The notes beneath the pieces are model-generated. The model worked only from the letters and a program-made list of their open reading frames with translations. It searched no databases and was not told the origin of the DNA. A stretch of DNA of 32,829 bases from an uncultured Lachnospiraceae bacterium (GTDB lineage Bacteria; Bacillota; Clostridia; Lachnospirales; Lachnospiraceae): positions 1-32,829 of the forward strand of contig CAMVGV010000030.1 of assembly GCA_947167135.1 (NCBI GenBank). Direction: 5' to 3'. Positions 1 through 8,759 of the stretch are shown piece after piece. How positions within the stretch are numbered: position 1 is the first letter of the stretch; every line of letters begins with the position of its first letter. The position numbers and the translations under genes are program-made.

Positions 1-96
1 CTTGAGGCGGGTTTAAGATTCAGTTATCAGCGTCCGGACTGTCAAACTTCCGATCATTATACCACAGAGCTCTTCAGATGTAACAGGTGAAAACGG

Positions 97-126
97 TTTG
101 ATGCGTTTTGATGCGCTTTGATGCGT
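97..126. repeat. Three tandem 10-base units
   Basis: Three consecutive 10-base units of the form TTTGATGCG plus T or C lie upstream of the first gene; a fourth, degraded unit (TTTATGC) follows. The array lies about 50 bases 5' of the likely -10 box, so it could be a regulator site or a chance slippage product. Nothing in the sequence decides between these. Confidence 0.6.
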
Positions 127-173
127 TTATGCTTCAGGCGAAAAAATCATTGCATGACTGAAACCGTTAGTTG

Positions 174-182
174 TGATATAAT
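174..182 (+). promoter_or_regulatory. Extended -10 promoter of the MFS/phosphatase cluster
   Basis: A perfect TATAAT (177-182) is preceded by TG at 174-175, giving an extended -10 element. The best -35 candidate, TTGCAT at 150-155, is 21 bases away, which is too long, but an extended -10 can work with a weak -35. Transcription would start near 189, leaving a leader of about 94 bases before the ATG at 283. It also argues against any start codon upstream of 177. Confidence 0.55.
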
Positions 183-282
183 AGCCTATTATTTATTATT
201 GTACAGACTTTATCATCCTCTTTCCATTTTGAGATCAGCATGCACCTTCCGTAGTGCCCTGCATCCGGGAAACAACACTGCA

Positions 283-3201
283 ATGAAGAACATAATACGC
301 AAATATCAGGACTTAATACTATTAATACTGCTGTTTCTAGTAGTACTTACTGTTTTCTTCCACAGGGACAGACTGTTTCAGGGTAAGGATTACGTCTTTT
401 CCTCAGTCAATGCAGCATATTTTGGGAAAGAGGGACGTGTTTATGCAATAGACCGTGGCAAGGAGGTTATCAGTGTTATAGCGGCTGACAATACCGTTTC
501 TAATATCCTGTACGGAGGAGATGTCAGGCGTTTCGGCTATGCGGAAGGTATTACCGAGGGAGCAGACGGTAAGATATATATTTCCGATTCTTCCTATGTC
601 ACCGATGAAGACGGAGTGACCTCCACCCAGTACCGTATAATAGAATACAGTAAAGGAAGATACAGAACCCTGTACAATGCAGGGGAGGATATGATCTATG
701 ATCTGCAGTACCTTGATGACGGATCTCTTCATTTCCTGAAATCAGAGAATTATGGTCTGGGATACTACATCCTGTCGGACGGTCCGGATCCGAAGCTGCA
801 GCAAAGGATATACACCGGAGATGTCCTGAATTATGCCAGCATTGATGTAAGTACCGGCACTGTTGCTGCTTCGACAAGGAGGGGCTCGGTACGGATCTTA
901 AAGCTCGACACCGGCAGCTGGATCACCTTAAAGAACAGGGATGAGCACCTGATGCCCCAGGGCATAGTGGCCAGAAACGGATATGTCTGGTTCACTGAAC
1001 ACTACGGAGGAAAGATATGCAGGTTTTCAGAGGATGATCCGGAGGTTTATTTGGATGTATACAGTGAACCTGATCTGAAAATACCCTTTCTTTCATCCAG
1101 CGAGGACGGGAGCTCTGTTTTGGGAGCGGATCTTCTCAGCTTTTACAGGATAAGTATAGACAGCGATGGCAGGGTAAATACATCCTACGAGGGGAATGTG
1201 CCGTATAAGGGATTCTATCAGACCGTGATCCTCTGGATACTTGTAGCTGCCGGAGCTCTGATGACATTGCGGCTCCTTCGTTTTCTCCCGGGTGTCCTCA
1301 TGGATCTTCTGTACAACGAGGCATCCCTCAGAATGGCAGCAGTTGTATTTGCAGTAGTGGTGGTATCCTCATTTATCGCAGGCTCGCTTTTATCCCAGGA
1401 ATACAGCAGGCAGAATAACGAAGAGATAAGCGGGATGAAGCTTTTCAGTGATCTCCTCTTAAGATCCCTTGATAACGAATCCCTTGATAGTATCCGTTCC
1501 GAAAGTGACTATATGGGATCTGCCTACACAAAGATCAGGGAAGAACTGGATCCCGTCATAGAAAACGCATGGAATGAGGGAAAGGATTATTATTACGTTC
1601 TTTACCGTATAGATGACGAGAGACTCTGTTATCTTATGAATTATTATGATTCAGTCATGTGTATGGAACCCTACGGCAGGACGGAAAATCCCTATTTTGA
1701 AAAGGTACTGGAGACCGGAAATGCGTATGCACTGACAAGCCGGGATTCAGATGGATCATGGTTATATATTTTCAGACCGGTCTATGATGAAAACGGGGAG
1801 AGAACAGCCATTCTGGAAGTGGGGACTGATCTCAGCTACAGGAACACCGAAAGAAGGGAAGAAATAAGGGATATCGTCCTCAATGTCTTCTGTTCCTCCG
1901 CAGTCATGATGATGCTTATAATAGAGGCTCTGTTCATGATAGGCTTCTTTGAAAGGAAGCGCAGGGAAAAGGTAGAGAAAGAGGAAGAAAGCATTGACAG
2001 AACCCATCTGGTGCCCTTAAGGAATATCATATTTTTCTCATATCTTGCATTTGCACTTCAGGACTCCTTTGTAACCGTGCTGTCCGGAAGGCTCTATAAT
2101 GGCGAACTTAATATACCTGAAAGCGTGGCGGCAGCTCTGCCACTGTCGTCCGAGCTTCTCATGATGGCAGTTTTTGCGGTCATAGGCGGCAGGATGAGTG
2201 AAAAAATCGGCAGCAAGAAGACCTTTTACATCGGACTGATCGTTGAAACCGCGGGGTTCATTCTATGCGTAGTGACAGGTACTTATTTTGGTATTCTTTT
2301 CGGCAATATACTTGCAGGTATCGGAATGGGTATCATCAATGTAAACTGCAATGTGATCGCGTCAATGGGTGATGGGATGGAATCTACTGCCAGTGCTTTT
2401 TCTGATGTAAATGCAGGGATACTTTCGGGACTCACGGTAGCGGCAGGTATCACTTCCCTTGCTTATGAATTCGGAGGAAGCACTCTTGTGTATTCCATAG
2501 CGGTGGTATTTATGATCCCCGCGCTTCTCCTTATCCGCTCTTCTGCAGATCTGAAGCCTGAATCGGAAAGCTTGAGTGAACAGGAGGAAAAGATCGAGAA
2601 AAAGGAAAAGATCGGCTTTGTCAGATTCTTCTTTAATCGCAGGGTTCTGGGATTCTTCTTCTTCGTACTGGTTCCCTTTATGACCTCCGTTTCCTACAGG
2701 GAATACTTTTTCCCCGTATTCGGACAGGACCACGGGATCAATGAGGTCAGGGTAGGACAGATATTCCTGATATGCGGACTCCTGGTAATATATGCAGGTC
2801 CCTATATCTCGAACAAGATCATCAGGAGATTCGGAACCTTCTGGAGCGTGATCATCGCAAGCATATGCATGGGTCTGAATATGATGCTGTTCGTTCTTAT
2901 GCCCTCAATACATACTGTCATCGCAGGAGTTGTGATCCTTTCGGTTCTGATATCATTTGCATACGCCTGTCAGTACACCTATTTTGAGCAGCTCCCCGAC
3001 AGCCTGATGTATGGAGACGGAAAGTCAATGGGTGTATATTCTGTCTTTGAAAATCTGGGACAGACCATAGGACCTATGATCTACGGATCTCTCCTGATGC
3101 TGGGCTACAGGACGGGAATAGGCTTATTCGCTGCAGTAATGCTTGTTTTTTCCGTTGCTTATACTATCATTATGAAGAGTGAGAGAAAATTCTACCACTG
3201 A
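283..3201 (+). CDS. Sensor-MFS fusion membrane protein
   Basis: A 972-residue membrane protein that joins an extracytoplasmic sensing part to a complete major facilitator transporter. Residues 8-26 are a membrane anchor. Residues about 35-300 are beta-rich with propeller/NHL-like short repeats (for example DGKIYISDSS and GYVWFTEHYGG). Membrane segments follow at about 312-330 and 350-370. A second extracytoplasmic region (about 371-525) contains PVYDENGERTAILEVGTD, a Cache-like ending. A membrane segment lies at about 530-556 and the MFS domain at about 582-970, with the loop GGRMSEKIGSKKT typical of the MFS motif between helices 2 and 3. The frame stays open upstream to 118, but the promoter at 174-182 and the hydrophobic N-terminus favour ATG 283, although its Shine-Dalgarno is weak. 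The substrate is unknown. It heads a cluster with a GNAT, a sensor phosphatase and an orphan BMP lipoprotein, so a ligand-regulated transporter is my inference. Confidence 0.8.
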   Translation: MKNIIRKYQDLILLILLFLVVLTVFFHRDRLFQGKDYVFSSVNAAYFGKEGRVYAIDRGKEVISVIAADNTVSNILYGGDVRRFGYAEGITEGADGKIYISDSSYVTDEDGVTSTQYRIIEYSKGRYRTLYNAGEDMIYDLQYLDDGSLHFLKSENYGLGYYILSDGPDPKLQQRIYTGDVLNYASIDVSTGTVAASTRRGSVRILKLDTGSWITLKNRDEHLMPQGIVARNGYVWFTEHYGGKICRFSEDDPEVYLDVYSEPDLKIPFLSSSEDGSSVLGADLLSFYRISIDSDGRVNTSYEGNVPYKGFYQTVILWILVAAGALMTLRLLRFLPGVLMDLLYNEASLRMAAVVFAVVVVSSFIAGSLLSQEYSRQNNEEISGMKLFSDLLLRSLDNESLDSIRSESDYMGSAYTKIREELDPVIENAWNEGKDYYYVLYRIDDERLCYLMNYYDSVMCMEPYGRTENPYFEKVLETGNAYALTSRDSDGSWLYIFRPVYDENGERTAILEVGTDLSYRNTERREEIRDIVLNVFCSSAVMMMLIIEALFMIGFFERKRREKVEKEEESIDRTHLVPLRNIIFFSYLAFALQDSFVTVLSGRLYNGELNIPESVAAALPLSSELLMMAVFAVIGGRMSEKIGSKKTFYIGLIVETAGFILCVVTGTYFGILFGNILAGIGMGIINVNCNVIASMGDGMESTASAFSDVNAGILSGLTVAAGITSLAYEFGGSTLVYSIAVVFMIPALLLIRSSADLKPESESLSEQEEKIEKKEKIGFVRFFFNRRVLGFFFFVLVPFMTSVSYREYFFPVFGQDHGINEVRVGQIFLICGLLVIYAGPYISNKIIRRFGTFWSVIIASICMGLNMMLFVLMPSIHTVIAGVVILSVLISFAYACQYTYFEQLPDSLMYGDGKSMGVYSVFENLGQTIGPMIYGSLLMLGYRTGIGLFAAVMLVFSVAYTIIMKSERKFYH

Positions 3202-3257
3202 TCTTTTGCAGCATTTATTAAGGGGTATCATCCTCGCAGAGGGGTAAACACAGTAAT

Positions 3258-3815
3258 ATGGAGTACAGGGATTTTACAGAAGCAGACACAGAGTATTATA
3301 TCAGGGATTACAATAAGTATCTGAATGAGGGGGTATTGACTGAGGATAAAGTGAGAAAAGCCCTGGCAAATGGTGATTATTTCGGGTCAATAGCCGTGGA
3401 AAACGGAGAGATCGCAGGTTATTTTACCTTTACCGACGGTATAGCCTTTACCTATCCCCATAAGCGCCTGCAGGAAAAGGTTAAAAATGCAGCCGGTTCC
3501 CGTCACATCAATACCGCGGATGCGCTTCTCGTGATCCCTGAATTCAGGAGAAGGGGTGTTGCTACAGGTCTCGCTGAAAGAAATAAAAGTATCCTGAAAA
3601 AAAGGGGTCAGGAGCTTTTCCTGACAGAGATATGGATATATCCCGACGGGCGATCTCCTGCCAAAAGCGTATATGACGGGATGGGAAAGGTTGTATGGTC
3701 GGAAACCATACCCCTTTTCTACAGTGAGGCGCAGAAGTACGGCATATCCTGTCCGTTATGCGGAAAAAATTGCCGCTGCGGTGCTTATATACAAGTGATC
3801 GATGTGAAGGAATGA
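3258..3815 (+). CDS. GNAT-family N-acetyltransferase with C-terminal Cys cluster
   Basis: A 185-residue cytoplasmic acetyltransferase of the GNAT fold. The acetyl-CoA pyrophosphate-binding loop is visible as RRRGVATGL (about 97-105), preceded by the typical beta strand ending in LLVIPEF. The C-terminus carries CPLCGKNCRCGA, four cysteines in a knuckle-like spacing that could bind zinc and is not part of the core GNAT fold. A GAGGGG ribosome site lies at 3239-3244, about 13 bases before the ATG. The gene lies 56 bases after the transporter gene and 17 bases before the phosphatase start, so it is probably cotranscribed with both. The acetylated substrate cannot be predicted. Confidence 0.85.
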   Translation: MEYRDFTEADTEYYIRDYNKYLNEGVLTEDKVRKALANGDYFGSIAVENGEIAGYFTFTDGIAFTYPHKRLQEKVKNAAGSRHINTADALLVIPEFRRRGVATGLAERNKSILKKRGQELFLTEIWIYPDGRSPAKSVYDGMGKVVWSETIPLFYSEAQKYGISCPLCGKNCRCGAYIQVIDVKE

Positions 3816-3832
3816 AAGGAGTAAAAGATCCT

Positions 3833-5449
3833 ATGAATAATAAAACAAACAGTGTCGGGCTGAATAAGAAGATAACCGCCCTTCTCTTAGTCCTCATGAT
3901 CATCATGACGGTGATAATCATGATCATAAGCGCCACCTCCCTCCGGGATACTTATTACAGACTTTATAATGAAAAGGCTCAGGATCTGGTAAAAAACATC
4001 GCCAATGACATTGACGGCGACTGGGTAAATGAGTTCTCAAAGACATACACCAAAGACAGCACCTATGAAGAATTAAAGGTGCATCTGAATAAAATAAAGA
4101 CGGATTTCAGAGGGATCAAGTATCTCTATGTTTTTGTTCCGGGAACTGACAGCTTTACGTATATAGTCGAAGCACAGAATGAAAATGATGACCCCTCCAT
4201 TATTGCGGAACCGGGAGTTGTCTATGACTACACCTATTCCGAATACAATAACCTGCTTCCTGATGTCCAGGCAAAAAAGGCTTCGGAGAAGTTAATATTG
4301 GGACCGGATGCCGGATATGGAAGAACCATATCAGCCTGGGCTCCGGTATTTGATTCCAAGGGAGAAGTTGCGGCAATGGTGGAGGCGGATTATATCCTGG
4401 AAAACCTGAATCCGCAGATCTTCACCCATATTTCAAAGATAGCCCTGGTGCAGGCAGTATGCATAATCCTGGTGCTTATTCTGGTGATAATCTGCCTTAG
4501 AAAGCTGGTCATCATCCCTCTGACCTCCCTCACGGATCTGGTGAAGTCCTATGAGCATGGGACGCTTATGGGGGATATCTCCGTTCTTGAAAAGAATAAT
4601 GATGAAATAGGATCTCTTGCCTTGTCCTTTAAGGACATGACTGTCAGAATTGAGAAATACATCCAGGATCTGACAGAGGTGACCGCAGAGAAGGAAAGGA
4701 TAGGAGCCGAACTGAATCTTGCCACAAAGATTCAGGCAGATATGCTTCCCAGAATATTCCCGCCCTTCCCTGACAGGAAGGAGTTTGAGCTCTTTGCGAC
4801 CATGAATCCCGCTAAAGAGGTGGGAGGCGATTTTTATGACTATTTTCTTATCGATGATGACCACCTGGGTGTAGTTATGGCGGATGTTTCCGGAAAGGGT
4901 GTTCCTGCCGCTCTTTTCATGGTCGTAGCAAAGACCCTTATTAAAAACAGGGCTCTTACCGGAAATATCTCAGGTCCCGGAGAGGTTCTTGCAGATATAA
5001 ACGATCAGCTCTGCGAAGGTAATGATGCCGATCTCTTCGTTACGGTATGGTTTGGGATACTGACTCTGTCCACGGGAGATCTCTCATTCTCCAGCGGCGG
5101 ACACGAATACCCTGCCGTATGCAGGAATGACAGGGGATTTGCACTTGAAAAGGATAAGCACGGTCCTCCTGTTGCCACAATGGAGGGACTGCACTTTAAG
5201 GAGCATAAGACCGTACTGAATAAGGGTGAGATACTGTATCTCTACACAGACGGGGTCACTGAGGCAACAAACGCCGATAAACAGCTTTTCGGGGAGGACA
5301 GGATGATAGAATCCCTGAACAGGTATAAGGATCAGAGTATGGAGGATATCCTGAAGAACGTGAGAAAGGATATCGACAGCTTTGTAGGAGATGCTCCGCA
5401 GTTTGATGATATCACAATGCTGGGGTTAAAGTATTACGGTAATGATTAA
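3833..5449 (+). CDS. Membrane sensor with HAMP and SpoIIE-type PP2C phosphatase
   Basis: A 538-residue signalling protein. In order: a membrane helix (about 12-34), an extracytoplasmic sensor (about 35-195, Cache-like, ending APVFDSKGEVAAMVEADY), a second helix (about 200-222), a HAMP segment (about 223-277), a coiled linker, and a SpoIIE/RsbU-type PP2C domain (about 305-537). The metal-binding PP2C motifs are intact: GGDFYDYF, MADVSGKG, LYTDGVTEA and FDDITML. Such proteins dephosphorylate serine on anti-sigma antagonists (STAS proteins), but no STAS or anti-sigma gene is present here. The frame is open from 3758, and an ATG at 3812 overlaps the GNAT stop. I prefer ATG 3833 because AAGGAG at 3815-3820 precedes it and the signal-anchor helix then starts properly. 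The next gene starts inside its last codons, so translation is probably coupled. Confidence 0.9.
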   Translation: MNNKTNSVGLNKKITALLLVLMIIMTVIIMIISATSLRDTYYRLYNEKAQDLVKNIANDIDGDWVNEFSKTYTKDSTYEELKVHLNKIKTDFRGIKYLYVFVPGTDSFTYIVEAQNENDDPSIIAEPGVVYDYTYSEYNNLLPDVQAKKASEKLILGPDAGYGRTISAWAPVFDSKGEVAAMVEADYILENLNPQIFTHISKIALVQAVCIILVLILVIICLRKLVIIPLTSLTDLVKSYEHGTLMGDISVLEKNNDEIGSLALSFKDMTVRIEKYIQDLTEVTAEKERIGAELNLATKIQADMLPRIFPPFPDRKEFELFATMNPAKEVGGDFYDYFLIDDDHLGVVMADVSGKGVPAALFMVVAKTLIKNRALTGNISGPGEVLADINDQLCEGNDADLFVTVWFGILTLSTGDLSFSSGGHEYPAVCRNDRGFALEKDKHGPPVATMEGLHFKEHKTVLNKGEILYLYTDGVTEATNADKQLFGEDRMIESLNRYKDQSMEDILKNVRKDIDSFVGDAPQFDDITMLGLKYYGND

Positions 5450-6548
5450 GAGACTTATTTTCATTTTAACAGCTTTGTCGGTGCAGCTCCTCCTGTCAGG
5501 ATGTGCAGACGATTCCGGAGCGGTAAAGCTTGTAAAAACCTGGGAAAACGTTGACGGGCTGCAATCGGCTGATGAGGACACCCATGCGTCAGATGTTCTG
5601 TCTGAAGCTCCGCTTGTAGGTATGGTAACGGACGTCGGAGGCATCGACGACCAATCCTTTAACCAAAGTGCCTGGGAGGGACTGCAGGGACTGTCCGAAA
5701 ACGGTCTGGCCCGTGTGACCTACAGGGAATCCGCTTCTGAAGAGGATTTCGCAGAGAATTTCAAGAGTCTGGCAGATGAGGGCTGTACACTATGCTGGGG
5801 TGTCGGGTATGCCTGTGCCGATGCGCTGGAAGAGGCAGCAAAGGCCAATCCCGGTATTAACTATGCCATAATAGACAGTGCCTTTGAAGCTCCTGCGGAA
5901 AACATGACCAGTGTGGTCTTCAGGGCTGAGGAGCCCTCCTTTATCGTGGGATTCATAGCCGGAGCCTCCACAGATACCGGAAGGCTTGGATTTGTGGGCG
6001 GAGTCAGGGGAGAGATAATCGACCAGTTTGAATACGGATTCCGGGCCGGAGTGGAATATGCTTCTAAGGTTTACGGCAGGCATATTGATGTAAGCGTCGG
6101 GTATGCGGACAGCTTTACTGATGTGGATAAAGGCTACGCTCTTGCTTCAAAAATGTATGACAGCGGCTGCGATATCATATATGCCGCAGCCGGAGCCACG
6201 GGACTCGGAGTCATAGATTCTGCAAAAGGCAGAAACAGGTACGTGATCGGCGTTGACAGGGATCAGTCCTATCTGGCACCTGACAATGTACTGACCAGTG
6301 CTATGAAGCTCGTCAATGTGGCTGTTGTCAGGGTTTCCGAAAGTTACCTGTCAGGAGATAATATTGGCGGAGAAACCATGAGCTTCGGGCTTACCGAAGG
6401 AGCGGTGGGTATACCGGAGGAGCATCCAAACTTCAGTGATGAGATCTATGACGAAGCTTTGAAGATAGCAGACAGTATCAAGTCCGGAGAAATTGATCCT
6501 CCTGCGTCGGAAGCGGAATATGCCGGATTTATGGAAAACCGGAAATAA
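5442..6548 (+). CDS. Orphan BMP/PnrA-family substrate-binding lipoprotein
   Basis: A 368-residue extracytoplasmic lipoprotein. Residues 1-20 are a signal peptide with lipobox LSGC, so C21 would be lipidated. The mature part starts with the BMP signature GMVTDVGGIDDQSFNQSAW and continues with family features such as the glycine-rich CWGVGYACAD strand, FRAEEPSFIVGF and GFVGGVRGEIIDQFEYGF. Family members bind nucleosides (PnrA/TmpC) or related ligands for ABC uptake. No ABC ATPase or permease is adjacent. The gene overlaps the phosphatase gene by 8 bases, with no clear Shine-Dalgarno beyond a distant GGGG, so it is likely translated by coupling. It may present a ligand to the neighbouring sensor or serve a transporter elsewhere, such as the BMP/ABC system at 21018-26022. 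That role is inference; the family assignment is firm. Confidence 0.88.
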   Translation: MIKRLIFILTALSVQLLLSGCADDSGAVKLVKTWENVDGLQSADEDTHASDVLSEAPLVGMVTDVGGIDDQSFNQSAWEGLQGLSENGLARVTYRESASEEDFAENFKSLADEGCTLCWGVGYACADALEEAAKANPGINYAIIDSAFEAPAENMTSVVFRAEEPSFIVGFIAGASTDTGRLGFVGGVRGEIIDQFEYGFRAGVEYASKVYGRHIDVSVGYADSFTDVDKGYALASKMYDSGCDIIYAAAGATGLGVIDSAKGRNRYVIGVDRDQSYLAPDNVLTSAMKLVNVAVVRVSESYLSGDNIGGETMSFGLTEGAVGIPEEHPNFSDEIYDEALKIADSIKSGEIDPPASEAEYAGFMENRK

Positions 6549-6565
6549 GGATAAGGTAAAAGAAA

Positions 6566-7588
6566 ATGAAGATTATCAAAGAAGAACCCTCATATTACAA
6601 GGATTACCAGTGTACGGGAAATACCACCTGTACCTATATCTGCTGCTTTGCCAGAGACCTTCCGATGGATAAAGAGACTCTGGAGCTTTACCAGAAGGAG
6701 GAAGGGGAATTTGGAGAAAGACTTAGAGAAAATATCTTTCAGGATAAAAGAAACGGTGTCTGGTATATCAAGCCAAAGGAAGACGGATGCTGTCCCTTCC
6801 TTACGGAGGATAAGCTCTGTGATGTAAGACTCCATATGGGAGAACACGCGCAGATCAATATCTGTGAGATATATCCCCGGGAAAGAGATATCAGGGTGGG
6901 AAATTACAGACTGAACCGTCTTCTGATCGCCTGTCCCGAGGTAGGAAGGCTGCTCTACAAGGAAACAGACGGACCCTTACAGTTTGTGCGTGAATATGAG
7001 GAATCCGATGAAAAGATCCCGGCTGAGCTTTTGGAAAAGACAAGGCTTTTGATCGCATTCCGGGACGGCTTTGTGGATTCCATAGAGAAAGGCTCCTATG
7101 ACAGGATTCTTTTTGAAGAAGAGTGCGACACAAAAGGACTGAAAAGGATAATGGACGAAGCTTTGTTCTTTGAAGGACACGAGCCTTCTGACAGACTTTT
7201 TAGGGAGGTAAAAAAGATACTTCCTCTCTCCGAAGAGCTTAAGAAAAGCTTTTATGAAAAAACTCCAGAAGCGAAAACATGGATCAGACGGACGGCCGCA
7301 TATTTTGCCCACAGAATGCTTTTAGATGCAGTAGAGGACGGTTCGCTTGACGGTCCCATAATGCAGGTCTTCCGCTCCGTAAAGATGCTGGAGCTTATGT
7401 GTATCGCCTCCTTCCAGGCAAAAGGTTCATTCGATGCAGATGATATGATAGAGTGTGGCAGGCTCTTTGGATTGAATTTTGAGCTTTCCATGCATAATTT
7501 TGCTCTGTTTAAGGAAAAGCTTGACAGTGTAAAGGATGTTTATCCGGACAATGAGAATTCGGAGATACGTCCCTATCTCTATCCGTAA
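6566..7588 (+). CDS. fliB: FliB-like flagellin lysine N-methylase (Cys-rich)
   Basis: A 340-residue cytoplasmic protein resembling flagellin lysine-N-methylase FliB, which methylates lysines of flagellin, probably through a metal or Fe-S centre. Seen directly: an N-terminal YYKDYQC....C...CC cluster (C16, C22, C26, C27), then CCPFLTEDKLCDVRLHMGEH and CEIYPRERD, the characteristic cysteine and YPR pattern of this family. The remaining two thirds are helical with no recognisable motif. It starts 17 bases after the BMP gene with ATAAGGTAAAAG upstream and seems to end the cluster. No flagellar gene is nearby, so the methylation target is inferred from the family only. A general YkgJ-like metal-binding Cys cluster is the alternative. 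Confidence 0.75.
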   Translation: MKIIKEEPSYYKDYQCTGNTTCTYICCFARDLPMDKETLELYQKEEGEFGERLRENIFQDKRNGVWYIKPKEDGCCPFLTEDKLCDVRLHMGEHAQINICEIYPRERDIRVGNYRLNRLLIACPEVGRLLYKETDGPLQFVREYEESDEKIPAELLEKTRLLIAFRDGFVDSIEKGSYDRILFEEECDTKGLKRIMDEALFFEGHEPSDRLFREVKKILPLSEELKKSFYEKTPEAKTWIRRTAAYFAHRMLLDAVEDGSLDGPIMQVFRSVKMLELMCIASFQAKGSFDADDMIECGRLFGLNFELSMHNFALFKEKLDSVKDVYPDNENSEIRPYLYP

Positions 7589-7652
7589 GCCTGTCTCCGC
7601 TTTTCTCTTACCTCCCTGCTGCAGCCTTACCCCGGGCCTGAAAAATAAGCCC

Positions 7653-8600
7653 TTACACCGCAACCGGGAATTTATGGTCAAATTCACTGTATTTATATCC
7701 GGGAAGTGTAAAGTCATCCTTTGTGAAATCATAAAAATCATGTATATCCGGATTGATCTTTAGCTTTGGAGCCTCATACTGCTCATTTTTAATAAGCTCC
7801 TTCACCGCTTCGATATGCCTGTCGTAAAGATGGCAGTTTGCAATGACATGCACAAGCTCGCCCGGTTCAAAGCCGTAGGCCGATGCGAATGCATACACAA
7901 GAAGTGCAGCCTGCACTGTATTCCAGGAATTTGCAACTGCCATATCCTGGGAACGCTGGGAAAGCATCCCGTTTAATCTCCCGTCCATTACGTTAAAGGT
8001 CATGGAATAAGCGCAGGGTGCCAGTGCCATTTCCGACAGATCCTCAGGGATAAACATCATACTCATGATCCTTCTTGACCCGGGGTCGTTTACGAGCTGG
8101 TATATTATCCTGTCTGTCTGGTCCAGGGTCCAAAGCCCCCTCCCGTTCTTCCTGGAAATGATCCCCCTCTTTTCGGAGACAAAGGCGCTGCCGTTTTCCG
8201 CAAAACGGCCGTCCTTAAAGGCTCTTTCAAGTCCCTCCGCACTAACGTCCTTATAGCCGCTTTTTACACTCATCTGATAGCCGTAGGCCTTGCCTATGGA
8301 TCCCTCTTCATCAGCCCAGGCATCCCAGACATGAGAAGATAATTCATGCACATTATTCGATTTTTTCTGCCATATCCAGAATATTTCGTCGAGGGCGGAC
8401 TTCCAGAAGGTCCGTTTCAATGTCATTATGGGAAACTCCTTCGAAAGATCGTATCTGTCAACGACTCCGAAAAGCGCCAATGTATGGGCGGGACTCCCGT
8501 CATCCTCCCATACCGGACGTACCTCCATACCCTTATCACTGACCCCGTGATCAAGTATATTATTTATGTTTTCAATAAAAAGCCTGTCTGCTGAACTCAT
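7653..8600 (-). CDS. thyA: Thymidylate synthase, divergent ThyA
   Basis: A 315-residue enzyme that would make dTMP from dUMP with methylenetetrahydrofolate. Recognisable parts are the N-terminal substrate arginine region, SRRIMSMMFIPED (the RR pair from the partner subunit), the catalytic loop MALAPCAYSM with nucleophile C196, the QRSQDM block, NSWN, and CHLYDRH near the C-terminus. Compared with E. coli ThyA (PCHAFFQ, QRSCD), the histidine after the catalytic cysteine is alanine, the following glutamine is threonine, and the cysteine in QRSCD is glutamine. The nucleophile, the dUMP-binding RS, D and N, and the H-x-Y pair remain. It is longer than E. coli ThyA (264). AGGAG sits eight bases before the ATG. 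It lies 114 bases downstream of the HAD gene across a repeat cluster and converges on the FliB-like gene. Confidence 0.92.
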   Translation of the reverse strand: MSSADRLFIENINNILDHGVSDKGMEVRPVWEDDGSPAHTLALFGVVDRYDLSKEFPIMTLKRTFWKSALDEIFWIWQKKSNNVHELSSHVWDAWADEEGSIGKAYGYQMSVKSGYKDVSAEGLERAFKDGRFAENGSAFVSEKRGIISRKNGRGLWTLDQTDRIIYQLVNDPGSRRIMSMMFIPEDLSEMALAPCAYSMTFNVMDGRLNGMLSQRSQDMAVANSWNTVQAALLVYAFASAYGFEPGELVHVIANCHLYDRHIEAVKELIKNEQYEAPKLKINPDIHDFYDFTKDDFTLPGYKYSEFDHKFPVAV

Positions 8601-8648
8601 CTGTTACTCCTGTTTTCTTTTCCTTATTATCCGACTGACGTCAAATAT

Positions 8649-8759
8649 AATCCTGAGGAACCCCACCTTGTCATCCTGATATGTAATGACCTTTGTCATC
8701 CTGAGCGACCTTTGTCATCCTGAGCCCACTTTGTCATCCTGAGCGAAGCGAAGGATCTT
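8649..8759 (+). repeat. TGTCATCCTGAG repeat cluster, one full 28-base copy
   Basis: A run of partial heads followed by one complete copy. Degenerate or truncated heads lie at about 8649, at 8669-8680 (TGTCATCCTGAT), 8694-8706 and 8713-8725; the full short-form copy is 8732-8759 (starts TGTCATCCTGAGCG, ends GAAGGATCTT). Successive copies start 25, 19 and 19 bases apart. The full copy lies inside the 3' end of the HAD gene, on the opposite strand. Confidence 0.85.

Noticed and set aside
118-282. Longer N-terminus for the MFS fusion from the ATG-like codon at 118
   Set aside because: The extra 55 residues have no export or domain character and lie across the -10 promoter element at 174-182; the hydrophobic anchor starts properly from 283.
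7589-7652. Terminator between the convergent FliB-like and thyA genes
   Set aside because: Only a four-base-pair GGGC/GCCC stem with a long A-rich loop is visible.
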